64,000 nucleotides of DNA from an uncultured Prevotellaceae bacterium (GCA_900315075.1 OMXV01000012.1:16867-80866); one strand, 5' to 3'; numbered from the stretch's first letter, positions 1 through 9,840 are shown. The notes: generated from the sequence alone by a model not told the origin. Numbers and translations: made by a program.

Positions 1-1466
1 CCTATGGGATTCTTGGGGATTTCCAAGGCATGGCGTTTCAGAACAGCACCCATGAAGATGCGAATGGCCATGTCGTAGAGTTTAATACCTAAGCGCAGGT
101 GGCTGGCTTTGATTACATATTCGTGATAATTATAGTTGGAGACTTTTTCTCCAGAGGCTTTTCGTAGTTGTTCGAGAATTTTCTTACCTTCTAAAATTTC
201 ACCCACAGAGAATGGGCTCAGCCAGTCGAAGTTGACGATGCTTTTCTGTCCGTTGCGGGGGCGCATATCGCGCTTGGGCCATTTGCGGATGTCACGATAC
301 AGACCCACGGTGGTTAAGTTGCGACCGGGATTGAGATACATTGTATCGCTGTAAGCAATGAGGTAGGAGAAAGGCAGGTTGCGGGTGTCGGGGTGATACA
401 TCAGTTTGCCGAAACATACCGAGAATGTACCGATATGGGCAGGCATGAGGATGTAGGCGCCACTGGCTGTCTTTACACCGCGCTCTAAGGTTCCGTAATG
501 CATGGGACCCATCTTATAGGCATGGTTGCTGAAATTGGTGGCAGAGCCGGCATTATAGAATGAGAACATACCACCGATAAGCAACGAACTCTTATGGTGA
601 CTGGCGGAGAACGGACCGCAGAAAGCTGCACAGGCCTCGCCGTTGCTCATAAAGCTGTTGGCGAAGAAGATGCTGCTCTCGGCAGCAAAGCCGTTGGTAA
701 TCTGGCAGGCTTCACCCACAAAACAGTTTTCTAATTTTACACTGTTGAGAATCGAACTGCCATCGTAAATAATCGAGTTCTCGCATATCACTCCTGAACC
801 GATATAGACGCTGGCTTCGGGGATGCTCTTGATGGAGCAGTCGCTCAGACGGCAGGCACCTATAATCTCACAACAGTCGTTGATATGTGTGTTGGTAATC
901 TCCGATGTATTGATTATTCTCACATTGTCGCCGATAGTGCCACGGTCGGGCACATTTGCCTCTGTTTCCTTGCGGATTAACTCCTTTAAGGTTGCCATCA
1001 ACTGTTTGTCGCGATGGTGGGTCACCATCAAGGCAGCCAACTGACTGGTAAGACCGTCGAAGAGGATGACGTTGCCGTCACCAACTTCATTGAGCACGGA
1101 AATCATATTTCCTTCACCGAATGTGGCTCCCTCTGTGGTCTCTATGGTATTGACATTGCTGATGTAGCAACCGTCACCTATTGAATAGTTGTTGATGAAA
1201 TTTCCGATGTTCTCTATCAGACAGTCGTTACCCATGCTCACGTTGCGTAACGTGGTGCTTTTAATGCCTGAGTGTTTAAAGAAACCCTTGCTCACTTCTA
1301 TCTCTTTCTCAAACTTACCGATACGGATGTCACCATAGAAAGAGGTGTTGCGAATATAACTGGCGTCGAAGTCAGGGTCAACTGTGATTCTGTCCCAATC
1401 TTCTGCTTTGCAGCCTCTGCTCTCCAGCAGGCTGATTTCTTCGTTCGTTAATTGTCTGTATTCCAT
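1..1466 (-). CDS. DUF4954 family beta-helix protein (partial)
   Basis: An open frame runs leftward from ATG at 1466-1464 to the window edge (about 488 codons); the C-terminus is outside the window. The N-terminus begins MEYRQLTNEEISLLESRG. The body is rich in short repeats with spaced small and hydrophobic residues (for example NVSMGNDCLIENIGNFINNYSI split over turns), as in left-handed parallel beta-helices of hexapeptide acyltransferases and nucleotidyltransferases. I recognise this as the Bacteroidales DUF4954 family (about 650 residues), whose substrate is not known to me. No signal peptide is visible, so it is probably cytoplasmic. It lies 40 bases downstream of hflX on the same strand and may be co-transcribed. 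Family assignment is from memory of the sequence pattern; function is not assigned. Confidence 0.75.
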   Translation of the reverse strand, partial: MEYRQLTNEEISLLESRGCKAEDWDRITVDPDFDASYIRNTSFYGDIRIGKFEKEIEVSKGFFKHSGIKSTTLRNVSMGNDCLIENIGNFINNYSIGDGCYISNVNTIETTEGATFGEGNMISVLNEVGDGNVILFDGLTSQLAALMVTHHRDKQLMATLKELIRKETEANVPDRGTIGDNVRIINTSEITNTHINDCCEIIGACRLSDCSIKSIPEASVYIGSGVICENSIIYDGSSILNSVKLENCFVGEACQITNGFAAESSIFFANSFMSNGEACAAFCGPFSASHHKSSLLIGGMFSFYNAGSATNFSNHAYKMGPMHYGTLERGVKTASGAYILMPAHIGTFSVCFGKLMYHPDTRNLPFSYLIAYSDTMYLNPGRNLTTVGLYRDIRKWPKRDMRPRNGQKSIVNFDWLSPFSVGEILEGKKILEQLRKASGEKVSNYNYHEYVIKASHLRLGIKLYDMAIRIFMGAVLKRHALEIPKNPI

Positions 1467-1506
1467 ATATTATTTTATAATTGATTATTTTTTGGCGTTT
1501 CAATCT

Positions 1507-2757
1507 TCAATCTTCAACGTCATCATACAGGAAATCGTTGTAAGGATATTTCTGTACGTGTAGTTCGCGCACTTTCTTGTAAAGTGCCTGGCGGAACTCC
1601 TCGATGTTGATCTTCTCCTTGGCAGAGATAAACAAGCAGTTGTCGTTCAAACGGGCCATCCATGTGCGCTGCAGCTCATCGAGGGTAATGTTCTCCTTCG
1701 TGGCTGGTGTCAGATCGTCTGGTTCCTTATCCACCCAGTGGTAGGCATCAATCTTGTTAAACACCATCATCATCGGTTTCTCGGCACAGCCTAATTCGCC
1801 TAATGTCTTTTCCACAACTTTGATTTGCTCTTCAAAGTCGGGGTGCGAGATATCGACAATGTGCAGCAACAGGTCTGCTTCGCGTGTCTCGTCAAGGGTT
1901 GATTTGAACGATTCAACAAGGTCAGTGGGCAGTTTGCGAATGAATCCCACTGTGTCGGCAAGAAGGAAGGGAAGGTTGTCAACTACTACCTTGCGCACGG
2001 TAGTGTCGAGAGTGGCAAATAATTTGTTCTCGGCGAAGACCTCACTCTTGGAGAGCAGGTTCATCAGTGTCGATTTGCCCACGTTAGTGTATCCCACAAG
2101 GGCTACGCGAATCATGCGGCCACGGTTCTTACGCTGGGTGGTCTTCTGCTTGTCGATTTCTAAAAGACGCTGTTTCAAGAGGGTGATGCGATGGAGGATG
2201 ATACGGCGGTCCATTTCCAACTGTGTCTCACCAGGACCACGCAGACCCACAGAACCCTTGCCGCCACCAGAGCCGGAACCACCACCCTGGCGTTCCAGGT
2301 GAGTCCACAGGCGCTGCAGGCGTGGCAGCATATAGCGATATTGGGCCAGTTCTACCTGTGTCTTGGCATTGGCGGTCTGGGCACGCATGGCAAAAATGTC
2401 GAGAATCAATGAGGTGCGGTCTAAAATCTTCACCTGCAGTTCTTTCTCTATGTTGCGTATCTGCTTGGCACTCAGTTCGTCATCGAAAATCACCATGCCA
2501 ATTTCACGCTCGGCATCGGCCTCACGCTCAATATATTCTTTGATTTCCTGAAGCTTACCCTTGCCCACATAGGACACCTGGCTCGGACTGACTAAGCGTT
2601 GCGTAAAACGTTTCACGGTGACAGCGCCGGCTGTGTCGGCCAAAAACTCCAGTTCATCAAGATATTCTTTGGTTTTAGCCTCGTCTTGATCTTTGGTAAT
2701 TAGTCCTACCAATATCGCAGTCTCGGCCTTGACTTCGGATATTACAAATTCTTTCAT
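1507..2757 (-). CDS. hflX: GTPase HflX
   Basis: A 416-residue protein of the normal length for HflX, the ribosome-associated GTPase that splits stalled 70S ribosomes. The N-terminal domain (about 1-190) has the family's PSQVSYVGKGKL segment and a glycine/serine-rich linker before GPGETQLEMDRR, the HflX signature. The G domain follows: G1 GYTNVGKST, G3 DTVGF, and G4 NKID. The start MKEFVISEVK is the first ATG in frame and leaves a 279-base divergent gap to the next gene. It is cytoplasmic. The DUF4954 gene follows 40 bases downstream, which suggests a two-gene transcript. Confidence 0.95.
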   Translation of the reverse strand: MKEFVISEVKAETAILVGLITKDQDEAKTKEYLDELEFLADTAGAVTVKRFTQRLVSPSQVSYVGKGKLQEIKEYIEREADAEREIGMVIFDDELSAKQIRNIEKELQVKILDRTSLILDIFAMRAQTANAKTQVELAQYRYMLPRLQRLWTHLERQGGGSGSGGGKGSVGLRGPGETQLEMDRRIILHRITLLKQRLLEIDKQKTTQRKNRGRMIRVALVGYTNVGKSTLMNLLSKSEVFAENKLFATLDTTVRKVVVDNLPFLLADTVGFIRKLPTDLVESFKSTLDETREADLLLHIVDISHPDFEEQIKVVEKTLGELGCAEKPMMMVFNKIDAYHWVDKEPDDLTPATKENITLDELQRTWMARLNDNCLFISAKEKINIEEFRQALYKKVRELHVQKYPYNDFLYDDVED

Positions 2758-2928
2758 GCTTCTATAAAAAGCGTTTTAATTAGGTATGTATAAAATCATC
2801 GGCGAAATTAATAAAAAAGTCGCAAATATCATGCACTTTCAAACAAAAAAATATTCACAAGTAAGATTATGGCTAAAATAATATAATTAATGTGTCATTT
2901 TGATAAAGTATTTTACAAATAAAAGTTG

Positions 2929-2937
2929 TATCTTTGC
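2929..2937 (+). promoter_or_regulatory. Bacteroidota -7 promoter box
   Basis: TATCTTTGC matches the Bacteroidota sigma-ABfr -7 consensus TAnnTTTGC. It lies about 100 bases before the PIG-L gene, which leaves a leader of roughly 90 nt. No well-spaced -33 TTTG is seen; the nearest is about 26 bases upstream. Confidence 0.6.
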
Positions 2938-2950
2938 AACGTTTTGTCAA

Positions 2951-3026
2951 TAAGTAGGTGAATAAAATTAGACTATAAAAACACCTACAAAAATGATAGT
3001 TACAGACAATTTTGATTACCTACTTA
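2951..3026 (+). promoter_or_regulatory. Leader with two competing inverted repeats
   Basis: TAAGTAGGT (2951-2959) is the exact reverse complement of ACCTACTTA (3018-3026). The overlapping GTAGGTG (2954-2960) is the exact reverse complement of CACCTAC (2982-2988). The two stems cannot form together, which is the layout expected of a switchable leader. No ligand or regulator is recognised. The second stem would place the ATG at 3037 just outside its base. Confidence 0.4.
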
Positions 3027-3040
3027 ATACTTTTGTATGA
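2993..3040 (+). CDS. Possible 15-codon leader peptide
   Basis: The frame ATG ATA GTT ... GTA TGA encodes MIVTDNFDYLLNTFV and ends in TGA at 3038-3040. That stop overlaps the ATG of the following gene in an ATGA arrangement typical of translational coupling. It lies downstream of the promoter box and inside the competing stems. No strong Shine-Dalgarno is visible, but Bacteroidota often lack one. It may be chance. Confidence 0.3.
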   Translation: MIVTDNFDYLLNTFV

Positions 3041-4230
3041 ACCTAAACCTTACATCCACCATTACTATGCCCGAGCACAAGTTGCGCAGGGAAGTTGTTG
3101 AGTTATGCCGCCAGACAGGCAAACCTCTGTTGAAATTATCCACAAAAGACTACTTGGAACATGGCATGAGACATTGGGTAGAGAAATTCGGCTCTGCTGG
3201 TCTTGTCAACATAGAGGTGTTCAACGAGTTACAACATACCATTACAGGATGGCCTGGGGGCAAGCCTAATGCCGATGACACTTTACGTCCTGAGCGGGCT
3301 AAGCCATTTCCCAAACGTGTGGTGGTGTTTTCACCTCATCCCGACGACGATGTTATTTCGATGGGTGGCACTATCCGTCGCCTTATCCAACAAGGCAACG
3401 ACGTGCATATAGCATACGAGACGAGTGGCGACATTGCCGTCAATGACGATGAGGTGACGCGCTTCATGCACTTCATCAATGGATTCAACCGACTTTTTGC
3501 CAACGACTCCGATGGGGTGATTGACCGCACCTACCAACAGATAAAACAATTTATGCGAAAGAAGCAGAAGGCTGAATTAGAAGCCTACGGCGATAACAAA
3601 TACCTACATCCCACAGAGAAAGAACCTGTTATAGCCGATATTCCCGAGGTGCTTACCCTCAAAGGCCTCATCCGCCGTGGTGAAGCACGTTTAGCTTGCG
3701 CCTACAACAACATCCCAAGCGACCATATCCATTTCCTCGACCTTCCCTTCTATGAGTCGGGGACCATTGAGAAACTGCCTATGTCGGAACGAGATGTCTA
3801 TCCCATCCAGAAATTGCTTGCCGACATCCAGCCCCATCAGATTTATGTGGCAGCCGACTTGGCCGACCCGCATGGCACTCATCGCAAATGTACAGATGCT
3901 GTACTGGCTGCCATTGACGAGGAGAAAAACATTGGCGCGGAATGGCTTAACGACTGCCGCGTGTGGATGTACCGTGGTGCCTGGGCAGAATGGGATGTTG
4001 CCGATATCGAAATGTGTGTGCCTATGAGTCCCGAGGAACTGCGTGAGAAGCGCAATGCCATCCTAAAGCACCAAAGTCAGATGGAAAGCGCTCCTTTCCT
4101 GGGCAATGACGAACGCCTGTTCTGGCAGCGTGCTGAAGACCGTAACCGTGAAACAGCTCGACGCTACGATGAACTGGGGCTGGCATGCTATGAAGCCATG
4201 GAGGCTTTTGTGGAGTATCGGTTTAGATAG
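3037..4230 (+). CDS. PIG-L (LmbE-like) deacetylase, truncated NagB-fusion form
   Basis: A 397-residue protein. Residues from about 90 onward form a PIG-L/LmbE metal-dependent N-acetyl-sugar deacetylase: the zinc motif is PHPDDD (in VVVFSPHPDDDVISMGG), and ADPHGTH carries a later histidine pair. The N-terminal 90 residues (PEHKLRREVVELCRQTGKP, then LQHTITGWPGGKPNADD) match what I recall as the end of the sugar-isomerase domain and the linker of the roughly 660-residue Bacteroidales protein annotated as glucosamine-6-phosphate deaminase (NagB fused to PIG-L). Here the NagB catalytic domain is absent, and no remnant is seen between 2758 and 3036. It is probably cytoplasmic, since there is no signal peptide. 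Deacetylase activity is inferred from the family; the substrate is unknown. Confidence 0.8.
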   Translation: MNLNLTSTITMPEHKLRREVVELCRQTGKPLLKLSTKDYLEHGMRHWVEKFGSAGLVNIEVFNELQHTITGWPGGKPNADDTLRPERAKPFPKRVVVFSPHPDDDVISMGGTIRRLIQQGNDVHIAYETSGDIAVNDDEVTRFMHFINGFNRLFANDSDGVIDRTYQQIKQFMRKKQKAELEAYGDNKYLHPTEKEPVIADIPEVLTLKGLIRRGEARLACAYNNIPSDHIHFLDLPFYESGTIEKLPMSERDVYPIQKLLADIQPHQIYVAADLADPHGTHRKCTDAVLAAIDEEKNIGAEWLNDCRVWMYRGAWAEWDVADIEMCVPMSPEELREKRNAILKHQSQMESAPFLGNDERLFWQRAEDRNRETARRYDELGLACYEAMEAFVEYRFR

Positions 4231-4350
4231 TTAGGAGTTGGCTTCCGTCTTTTTGACATTTTTAGGGGTGAAATCATGGAAAAATGTTACTTTTTTAGGC
4301 GATTTCGTGTTAATATTCACAAAAGAGGGTGGTTTTTCATTCTGTTTTCG

Positions 4351-4359
4351 TACCTTTGC
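4351..4359 (+). promoter_or_regulatory. -7 promoter box of the XRE-cupin gene
   Basis: TACCTTTGC fits TAnnTTTGC and lies 33 bases before the ATG at 4392. An upstream in-frame ATG at 4329 would lie before this promoter, so the 4392 start is preferred. Confidence 0.6.
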
Positions 4360-4391
4360 ACCTCAAAATAAACAACTATCTTTTTATACTT

Positions 4392-4967
4392 ATGTCAAGT
4401 CAAATCATTGTAGGAGCAAAGATTAAAGGGATTAGAGAATCCAAGAATCTCAGTATTGATGAAATAGCAGAGCGTAGTGGTCTGTCTGTTGAACAAATCA
4501 GTTCGATAGAGAATGACGTGAACCTACCCTCTCTTGGTCCGTTAATCAAAATAGCCAGAGCATTGGGGGTACGTTTAGGCACCTTCCTTGACGACAACGA
4601 AGAATTAGGCCCTGCCATCTGCCGTGCCGAAGAACGAGCCAACAGCATCAGTTTTTCCAACGATGCCACCGATGCCCGCAAAAACATGGACTACCACCCA
4701 CTGGCACAGCATAAGACGGGTCGCCATATGGAACCCTTTATTATTGACATTCAACCCAATGAGGCCCAGGAGTTCAAACTCTCCGCACACGAAGGTGAGG
4801 AGTTTATCTATGTGCTTAGCGGTGAGGTGGAAATAGCCTACGGCAAACAGATTTATACACTCCGTGAGGGTGATAGCATCTTCTACGACTCCATCATCAA
4901 GCACCATGTGCATGGTGCCGCCGGCAAGTCAGCCAAAATCCTCGCAGTGGTGTATATTCCTTTTTAG
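4392..4967 (+). CDS. XRE-family regulator with cupin domain
   Basis: 191 residues from ATG 4392 ([16 protein letters not shown]). Residues about 5-62 form a lambda-repressor-type helix-turn-helix ([20 protein letters not shown]). Residues about 110-190 form a cupin barrel ([21 protein letters not shown], then [11 protein letters not shown] and HHVHG) that probably binds a small ligand or metal. The start is set by the promoter at 4351. It is followed after 44 bases by an acyl-CoA ligase on the same strand. In Bacteroidales this pair is common, and the regulator probably controls the ligase or acyl metabolism (inference from synteny). Confidence 0.85.
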   Translation: MSSQIIVGAKIKGIRESKNLSIDEIAERSGLSVEQISSIENDVNLPSLGPLIKIARALGVRLGTFLDDNEELGPAICRAEERANSISFSNDATDARKNMDYHPLAQHKTGRHMEPFIIDIQPNEAQEFKLSAHEGEEFIYVLSGEVEIAYGKQIYTLREGDSIFYDSIIKHHVHGAAGKSAKILAVVYIPF

Positions 4968-5011
4968 AGCTTGCCTCTAATCCACTCAAAAACTCAAGAA
5001 CTTATATACTC

Positions 5012-6667
5012 ATGATACAACAACTATATGAACGGACGCTGGGCGACTGGCTGGAATATTGGGCGGAGAAGACTCCCGACAAAGAGTATATCGTTTATTC
5101 AGACCGCGACCTGCGTTTCACCTGGAAAGTTTTCAACGAGCGAGTCGATAACTTAGCCAAAGGTTTGCTTGCCATCGGAGTAAAGAAAGGCAGCAACGTG
5201 GGCATCTGGGCCACCAATGTGCCCGACTGGCTCACATTCTTGTATGCCACAGCAAAAATCGGTGCCGTTTTGGTGACTGTCAATACTAACTACAAGCAGA
5301 AAGAGTTGGAGTATCTCTGCGAGAACTCCGACATGCACACACTTTGCATCACCGATGGTACATGGGACTGCGACTATGTGGATATGACCTATAAGATGCT
5401 CCCCGAACTACGTGAATGTGAGCGTGGCCATCTGCAAAGTAAACGTTTCCCATGCATGAAGAATGTGGTGTATATCGGCATGGAGAAATACCGTGGTATG
5501 TTCAACACCGCCGAATTATTACTGCTCGGTCAGAACATCGAGGACGAGACACTCGCAGAAGTGAAAAAGAATGTCAGTTGCCATGATGTGGTGAATATGC
5601 AATATACCTCGGGCACCACAGGATTCCCTAAGGGTGTGATGCTCACTCACTACAATATTTCCAATGACGGTTTTATCACAGGTGAGAACATGGAATTTAC
5701 CAGTGACGACAAATTGTGCGTCTGTGTTCCCTTGTTCCATTGTTTTGGCGTGGTGCTTGCTACGATGAACTGTCTGACACATGGTTGCACACAGGTGATG
5801 GTCGAGAAGTTCGACCCGTTAGTCGTACTGGCCTCCATCCACAAGGAGCGTTGTACTGCTGTTTATGGTGTTCCCACGATGTTTATTGCAGAACTCAATC
5901 ATCCGATGTTCAATATGTTCGACATGAGTTCACTTCGCACAGGCATCATGGCAGGTTCACTCTGTCCGATTGAGTTGATGAAAGTGGTTAGCGAGAAGAT
6001 GTTCTTGACCATCACAAGTGTCTATGGCCTCACAGAAAGTTCGCCTGGAATGACCCAGTCCAACATTCACGACTCATTTGAGAAACGTTGCACCACAGTA
6101 GGGCGCGACTTCCCCTTTGTTGAAGTGAAAGTGCTCGACCCAGAGACAGGTGAGGAGTGTCCTGTGGGCGTTCAAGGAGAAATGTGTTGCCGCGGCTTCA
6201 ATGTCATGAAAGGCTACTACAAAAACCCTGAAGCCACCGCAGAGGTTATCGACAAGAATGGGTTCCTGCACTCTGGCGACCTCGGTGTGAAAGACGAAGA
6301 AGGCTACTATCGTATCACTGGACGTATCAAGGATATGATTATCCGTGGTGGTGAGAATGTTTATCCAAGAGAGATAGAGGAGTTCCTTTATCACATGCCA
6401 GGCATCAAGGATGTGCAAGTGGCTGCCGTACCTTCAAAGAAATATGGCGAGGAAGTGGGTGCCTTCATCATTCTGCATGAGGGCGTAAAGATGGAACCTG
6501 AGGATGTTCGTGACTTCTGTAAGGGAAAAATCGCTCGTTATAAGACACCCAAATATGTCTTCTTCGTTGATGAATTCCCATTGACTGGCTCAGGAAAAAT
6601 CCAAAAATTTAAACTCAAGGAACTGAGCCTCGAACTTTGCAAAAAACAGGGGATAGAAGTGATTTAA
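5012..6667 (+). CDS. AMP-binding acyl-CoA ligase
   Basis: 551 residues, the normal size for the ANL superfamily of acyl-CoA synthetases, which activate a carboxylate with ATP and then transfer it to CoA. Visible core motifs are the P-loop [18 protein letters not shown] (about 197-214), [10 protein letters not shown], the hinge [18 protein letters not shown] and the C-terminal lysine in [13 protein letters not shown]. The sequence most resembles FadD/medium-chain acyl-CoA ligases, but chain length cannot be read from it. It has no signal peptide and is cytoplasmic. It probably forms an operon with the XRE-cupin regulator upstream and possibly the GNAT gene 14 bases downstream. Confidence 0.88.
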   Translation: MIQQLYERTLGDWLEYWAEKTPDKEYIVYSDRDLRFTWKVFNERVDNLAKGLLAIGVKKGSNVGIWATNVPDWLTFLYATAKIGAVLVTVNTNYKQKELEYLCENSDMHTLCITDGTWDCDYVDMTYKMLPELRECERGHLQSKRFPCMKNVVYIGMEKYRGMFNTAELLLLGQNIEDETLAEVKKNVSCHDVVNMQYTSGTTGFPKGVMLTHYNISNDGFITGENMEFTSDDKLCVCVPLFHCFGVVLATMNCLTHGCTQVMVEKFDPLVVLASIHKERCTAVYGVPTMFIAELNHPMFNMFDMSSLRTGIMAGSLCPIELMKVVSEKMFLTITSVYGLTESSPGMTQSNIHDSFEKRCTTVGRDFPFVEVKVLDPETGEECPVGVQGEMCCRGFNVMKGYYKNPEATAEVIDKNGFLHSGDLGVKDEEGYYRITGRIKDMIIRGGENVYPREIEEFLYHMPGIKDVQVAAVPSKKYGEEVGAFIILHEGVKMEPEDVRDFCKGKIARYKTPKYVFFVDEFPLTGSGKIQKFKLKELSLELCKKQGIEVI

Positions 6668-6681
6668 CTCCTAACTATCTC

Positions 6682-7200
6682 ATGCATATTCGCCCTGCAA
6701 AAATAAGTGACGCAGAGGCCCTTTTGGCCATCTATGCGCCCTACATCACCGACACCGCCGTCACCTTCGAATACGATGTGCCGGCGGTGGAGGATTTTTG
6801 CCAGCGTATTGTGCAGGTGCAGCAGCATTTCCCGTGGCTGGTGGCTGAGGAGAATGGGCATGTCATGGGCTATGCTTACGCCAACACATTCAAGGCTCGT
6901 GCAGCCTATCAATGGTCGGTCGAGACTTCTATCTATGTTGATAGGAACTTAAAGCATCGGGGTATTGGCCTGCTGCTTCATGAGGCATTGGAGGCAGCAC
7001 TAAAGTCCCAAGGTATTCTCAATATGAATGCCTGTATTTCTTACATTGAGCATGAAGATGAATATCTAACTCATGAAAGCGTTCGTTTTCATGAACGTAT
7101 GGGTTACAAGCGTGTGGCCCATTTCCATCTCTGCGGTCGCAAATTCAACCGCTGGTACGACATGATATGGATGGAAAAACTCATTGGAAAACATGAATAA
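6682..7200 (+). CDS. GNAT N-acetyltransferase (Pat/Bar-like)
   Basis: 172 residues from ATG 6682 (MHIRPAKISDAEALLAIY). An in-frame ATG at 6637 would overlap the ligase by 31 bases and adds residues unlike the family, so 6682 is chosen. The fold is a single GNAT domain: AEENGHVMGYAYANTFKAR, WSVETSIYVDRNLKHRGIG with the acetyl-CoA-binding R/H-R-G-I-G loop, and SVRFHERMGYKRVAHF. This pattern is typical of phosphinothricin acetyltransferase-like proteins (about 170 residues), many of which acetylate amino-acid analogues. The physiological substrate is not predictable. Confidence 0.85.
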   Translation: MHIRPAKISDAEALLAIYAPYITDTAVTFEYDVPAVEDFCQRIVQVQQHFPWLVAEENGHVMGYAYANTFKARAAYQWSVETSIYVDRNLKHRGIGLLLHEALEAALKSQGILNMNACISYIEHEDEYLTHESVRFHERMGYKRVAHFHLCGRKFNRWYDMIWMEKLIGKHE

Positions 7201-7374
7201 GTTCCCAGCTACATTTCATTTTTTTTCATTTGGAGAAATCCCATACATATATCACCTTAAAACCTGCAAGCGAAGCGACCTATAAACCATAAAACCAGAC
7301 GAAACTGGAGCTTGCGAAAGTTGAGAAAATAAGAAAAACTCTATCACCCTGAGTCTTTATTCGTTTTTTTTGCC

Positions 7375-7383
7375 TATATTTGC
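7375..7383 (+). promoter_or_regulatory. -7 promoter box of the GH3 gene
   Basis: TATATTTGC fits TAnnTTTGC and lies 15 bases before the ATG at 7399. This implies a very short leader of about 10 nt. Confidence 0.55.
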
Positions 7384-7398
7384 AAAAAAAATAAGCAA

Positions 7399-9720
7399 AT
7401 GAAGAAAATTTTAGTAATGTGTATGACTGCATTTCTGGTAGGATGTAATGCTGTTGATATGGAGGAAAGAGTCAATGAACTCTACGACAAGATGTCTCAA
7501 GAAGAGCGTATCGCTCAGTTGTGCAGTGGGTATATGAACGAGTATTTCGACGAGAATGGTGTCTTAGATACCGTGAAATGTCGTAAAGAGATGCCTTATG
7601 GAATAGGACATTTTTCGCAATATGCCAGTCAGGCACCCACCGACCCCAATGTGCTTCGCGACCGTGTTGCTATTATGCAGGAATGGTTGATGAAGAATAC
7701 CCCCAATGGTATTCCGGCACTTTTCCACGAGGAGGTTCTTTCAGGCGTCAATACCAGTGGTGCCACCATCTATCCTCAACAGATAGGACAGGCCTGTTCC
7801 TTTAATCCCGAATTGGCAGAATTGAAGACACGTCAGACTGGCATCGCCATGCGTAAGATGGGTGGTGTGCTATCGCTTTCGCCGATGGTGGATGTTTGCC
7901 GCACCCCATCTTTCAACCGGTTGGAAGAATCGTATGGCGAGGATGGCTATCTCTCAGCGGTAATGGGCACAGCCTTTGTGAAGGGACTTCAGCAGGATGA
8001 CCTTCGGAAGGGTGTTGGTGCATGCTCAAAACACTACCTCGGTTATGGAGGCGGTGGAGATGCCGACGAGAAAGAAATGATGGAAGAGATACTGCTTCCT
8101 CATGAGACCATGATACGACTGGCAGGAAGCAAGGTGGTCATGCCTGGCTATCATGCCGTACATGGAACTAACTGCGTGGCCAATAAAGAAATTCTTGAAG
8201 ACATCCTTAGAGGCTATGTTGGTTTCGACGGCATGGTGGTGAGCGACTATACCGCTATTGACCAACTGCCAGACTCTGATGTGGTACAGAAGGCAGCTGC
8301 TGCCATCAACAATGGCAATGACGTAGATTTCCCACGTGGTGCCAACTACCGCCATCTGCAAGAAGCCATTGACAAGGGCCTTGTGAAACCCGAAACGTTC
8401 GAACGCGCTGTGAAGAATGTGCTGCGACAGAAATTCCGCGCCGGACTATTAGACAAAGATCCATATCTTTATAGTAAAGAGAAAATCGTCCTCGACACCC
8501 CCGAGGAGCGACAGACCGCCTACGACATCGCCGCACAGTCGGTGGTGCTGTTGGAGAACAATGGCATTCTGCCTCTGAAGGACAAACAAAAGATACTGTT
8601 GACAGGTCCTAATGCCAATTCCATGTGGGCTATGTGTGGCGACTACTCCTTCCCAGCCATGACCTATTTCTGGAAAATGGTTACCGAAGACCTGGACCAT
8701 CCACATGTCATCGGACTGCTCGAGGGAATGAAGTTGCGCAAATCTGCCGATGTTGAGATTCTGTATTCTCGTGGATGTGACTGGACGGAGGATATAGAGA
8801 CAAAATACACGAAAAGTGGTGACGAACGGGCATGGGAATATTACATATTGCATCGTAAAGTGGAGTCTGGTGAGAAAGCCGACCGTCAGGAAGCACTTCA
8901 AATGGCTGCTCAAAGCGATGTGATTGTCGCTGCGGTCGGCGAGAATGTGATGCTTTGTGGTGAAAACCGCGACCGCCAAGGTCTCCGACTTCCTGGAAAA
9001 CAAGAACAATTTGTAGAAGAATTATTGAAGACAGGCAAACCTGTAGTTTTGGTGATTTTCGGTGGCCGTGCACAAGTGGTGTCGGGCATCGCTGAGCGGT
9101 GTGCAGCAGTCATTCAGGCATGGTATCCCGGTGAGGAGGGTGGCAATGCGGTGGCTGATATCCTCTATGGCAAGATTTCTCCTTCAGCAAAACTGTCTGT
9201 CAGTTATCCGAATACAGAAATATATGAGCCTATCTGCTATAATTATAGTGCTCAGCAAGACCCACGCATCCAGTGGCCCTTCGGCTATGGTTTAAGTTAC
9301 ACATCCTTTGAATATAGTAATTTGGCCTTGACCAACGAGGCTGCGACCACTGATGAGAATGTAACTCTCACTTTCGATGTGAAAAACACTGGAAAAATGG
9401 CTGCCGATGAGATTGCCCAGGTCTATCTTTCGCCCACAGAAGACAATCAGCAGATACGTCCCATTCAGTTGCAGGGCTTTGCTCGCGTGTCGCTTCAGCC
9501 AGGTGAGAGCAAGAAAATAAAGGTGTCCCTCCAAACTGAGCAATTCGGTTTCTACAGCAATCAAGGAAAGCGGCAATGGAACATCAATCCCGGCACATTT
9601 ATCGTTAAAATTGGTGCCTCCTCTACCGACATCCGCCTGCAAGGAAAAATCACATTGAAGGGTGACCCCCTCAGCAAACCCTTGCGTGAGAAATATTTCT
9701 CAAAGAGCGAAGTGGAGTAG
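7399..9720 (+). CDS. GH3 beta-glucosidase/xylosidase lipoprotein
   Basis: 773 residues. The N-terminus MKKILVMCMTAFLVGC has a lipobox ending in Cys16, so it is a lipoprotein. The GH3 (alpha/beta)8 domain is followed by the alpha/beta sandwich and a C-terminal fibronectin-III-like domain (about 645-745). The catalytic nucleophile is Asp283 in GMVVSDYTAID, and substrate-site motifs include FHEEVLSG and KHYLGYGG. GH3 enzymes release single beta-linked sugars from the non-reducing end. The family motif does not decide between beta-glucosidase and beta-xylosidase; the xylan setting favours an oligosaccharide-trimming role. It has its own promoter. The esterase gene follows 120 bases downstream on the same strand. 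Confidence 0.9.
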   Translation: MKKILVMCMTAFLVGCNAVDMEERVNELYDKMSQEERIAQLCSGYMNEYFDENGVLDTVKCRKEMPYGIGHFSQYASQAPTDPNVLRDRVAIMQEWLMKNTPNGIPALFHEEVLSGVNTSGATIYPQQIGQACSFNPELAELKTRQTGIAMRKMGGVLSLSPMVDVCRTPSFNRLEESYGEDGYLSAVMGTAFVKGLQQDDLRKGVGACSKHYLGYGGGGDADEKEMMEEILLPHETMIRLAGSKVVMPGYHAVHGTNCVANKEILEDILRGYVGFDGMVVSDYTAIDQLPDSDVVQKAAAAINNGNDVDFPRGANYRHLQEAIDKGLVKPETFERAVKNVLRQKFRAGLLDKDPYLYSKEKIVLDTPEERQTAYDIAAQSVVLLENNGILPLKDKQKILLTGPNANSMWAMCGDYSFPAMTYFWKMVTEDLDHPHVIGLLEGMKLRKSADVEILYSRGCDWTEDIETKYTKSGDERAWEYYILHRKVESGEKADRQEALQMAAQSDVIVAAVGENVMLCGENRDRQGLRLPGKQEQFVEELLKTGKPVVLVIFGGRAQVVSGIAERCAAVIQAWYPGEEGGNAVADILYGKISPSAKLSVSYPNTEIYEPICYNYSAQQDPRIQWPFGYGLSYTSFEYSNLALTNEAATTDENVTLTFDVKNTGKMAADEIAQVYLSPTEDNQQIRPIQLQGFARVSLQPGESKKIKVSLQTEQFGFYSNQGKRQWNINPGTFIVKIGASSTDIRLQGKITLKGDPLSKPLREKYFSKSEVE

Positions 9721-9840
9721 CGTTGCCTTGGGATGATTGCTCGTTAGCCTTATAGACTGTCTGGGTATAAATGCACTCGCGAAACTTAAATCCGAAATTT
9801 AAAAATCAGACAAATCCGTAGTCTTTAATAGAAATATCCA

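Noticed and set aside
1754-2302. Long plus-strand open frames opposite hflX and other large genes
   Set aside because: They are antisense shadows of conserved coding sequence, with low-complexity or arginine/serine-rich translations and no family features.
4329-4391. Upstream start of the XRE-cupin gene
   Set aside because: It precedes the -7 box at 4351, and the extra residues do not belong to the HTH fold.
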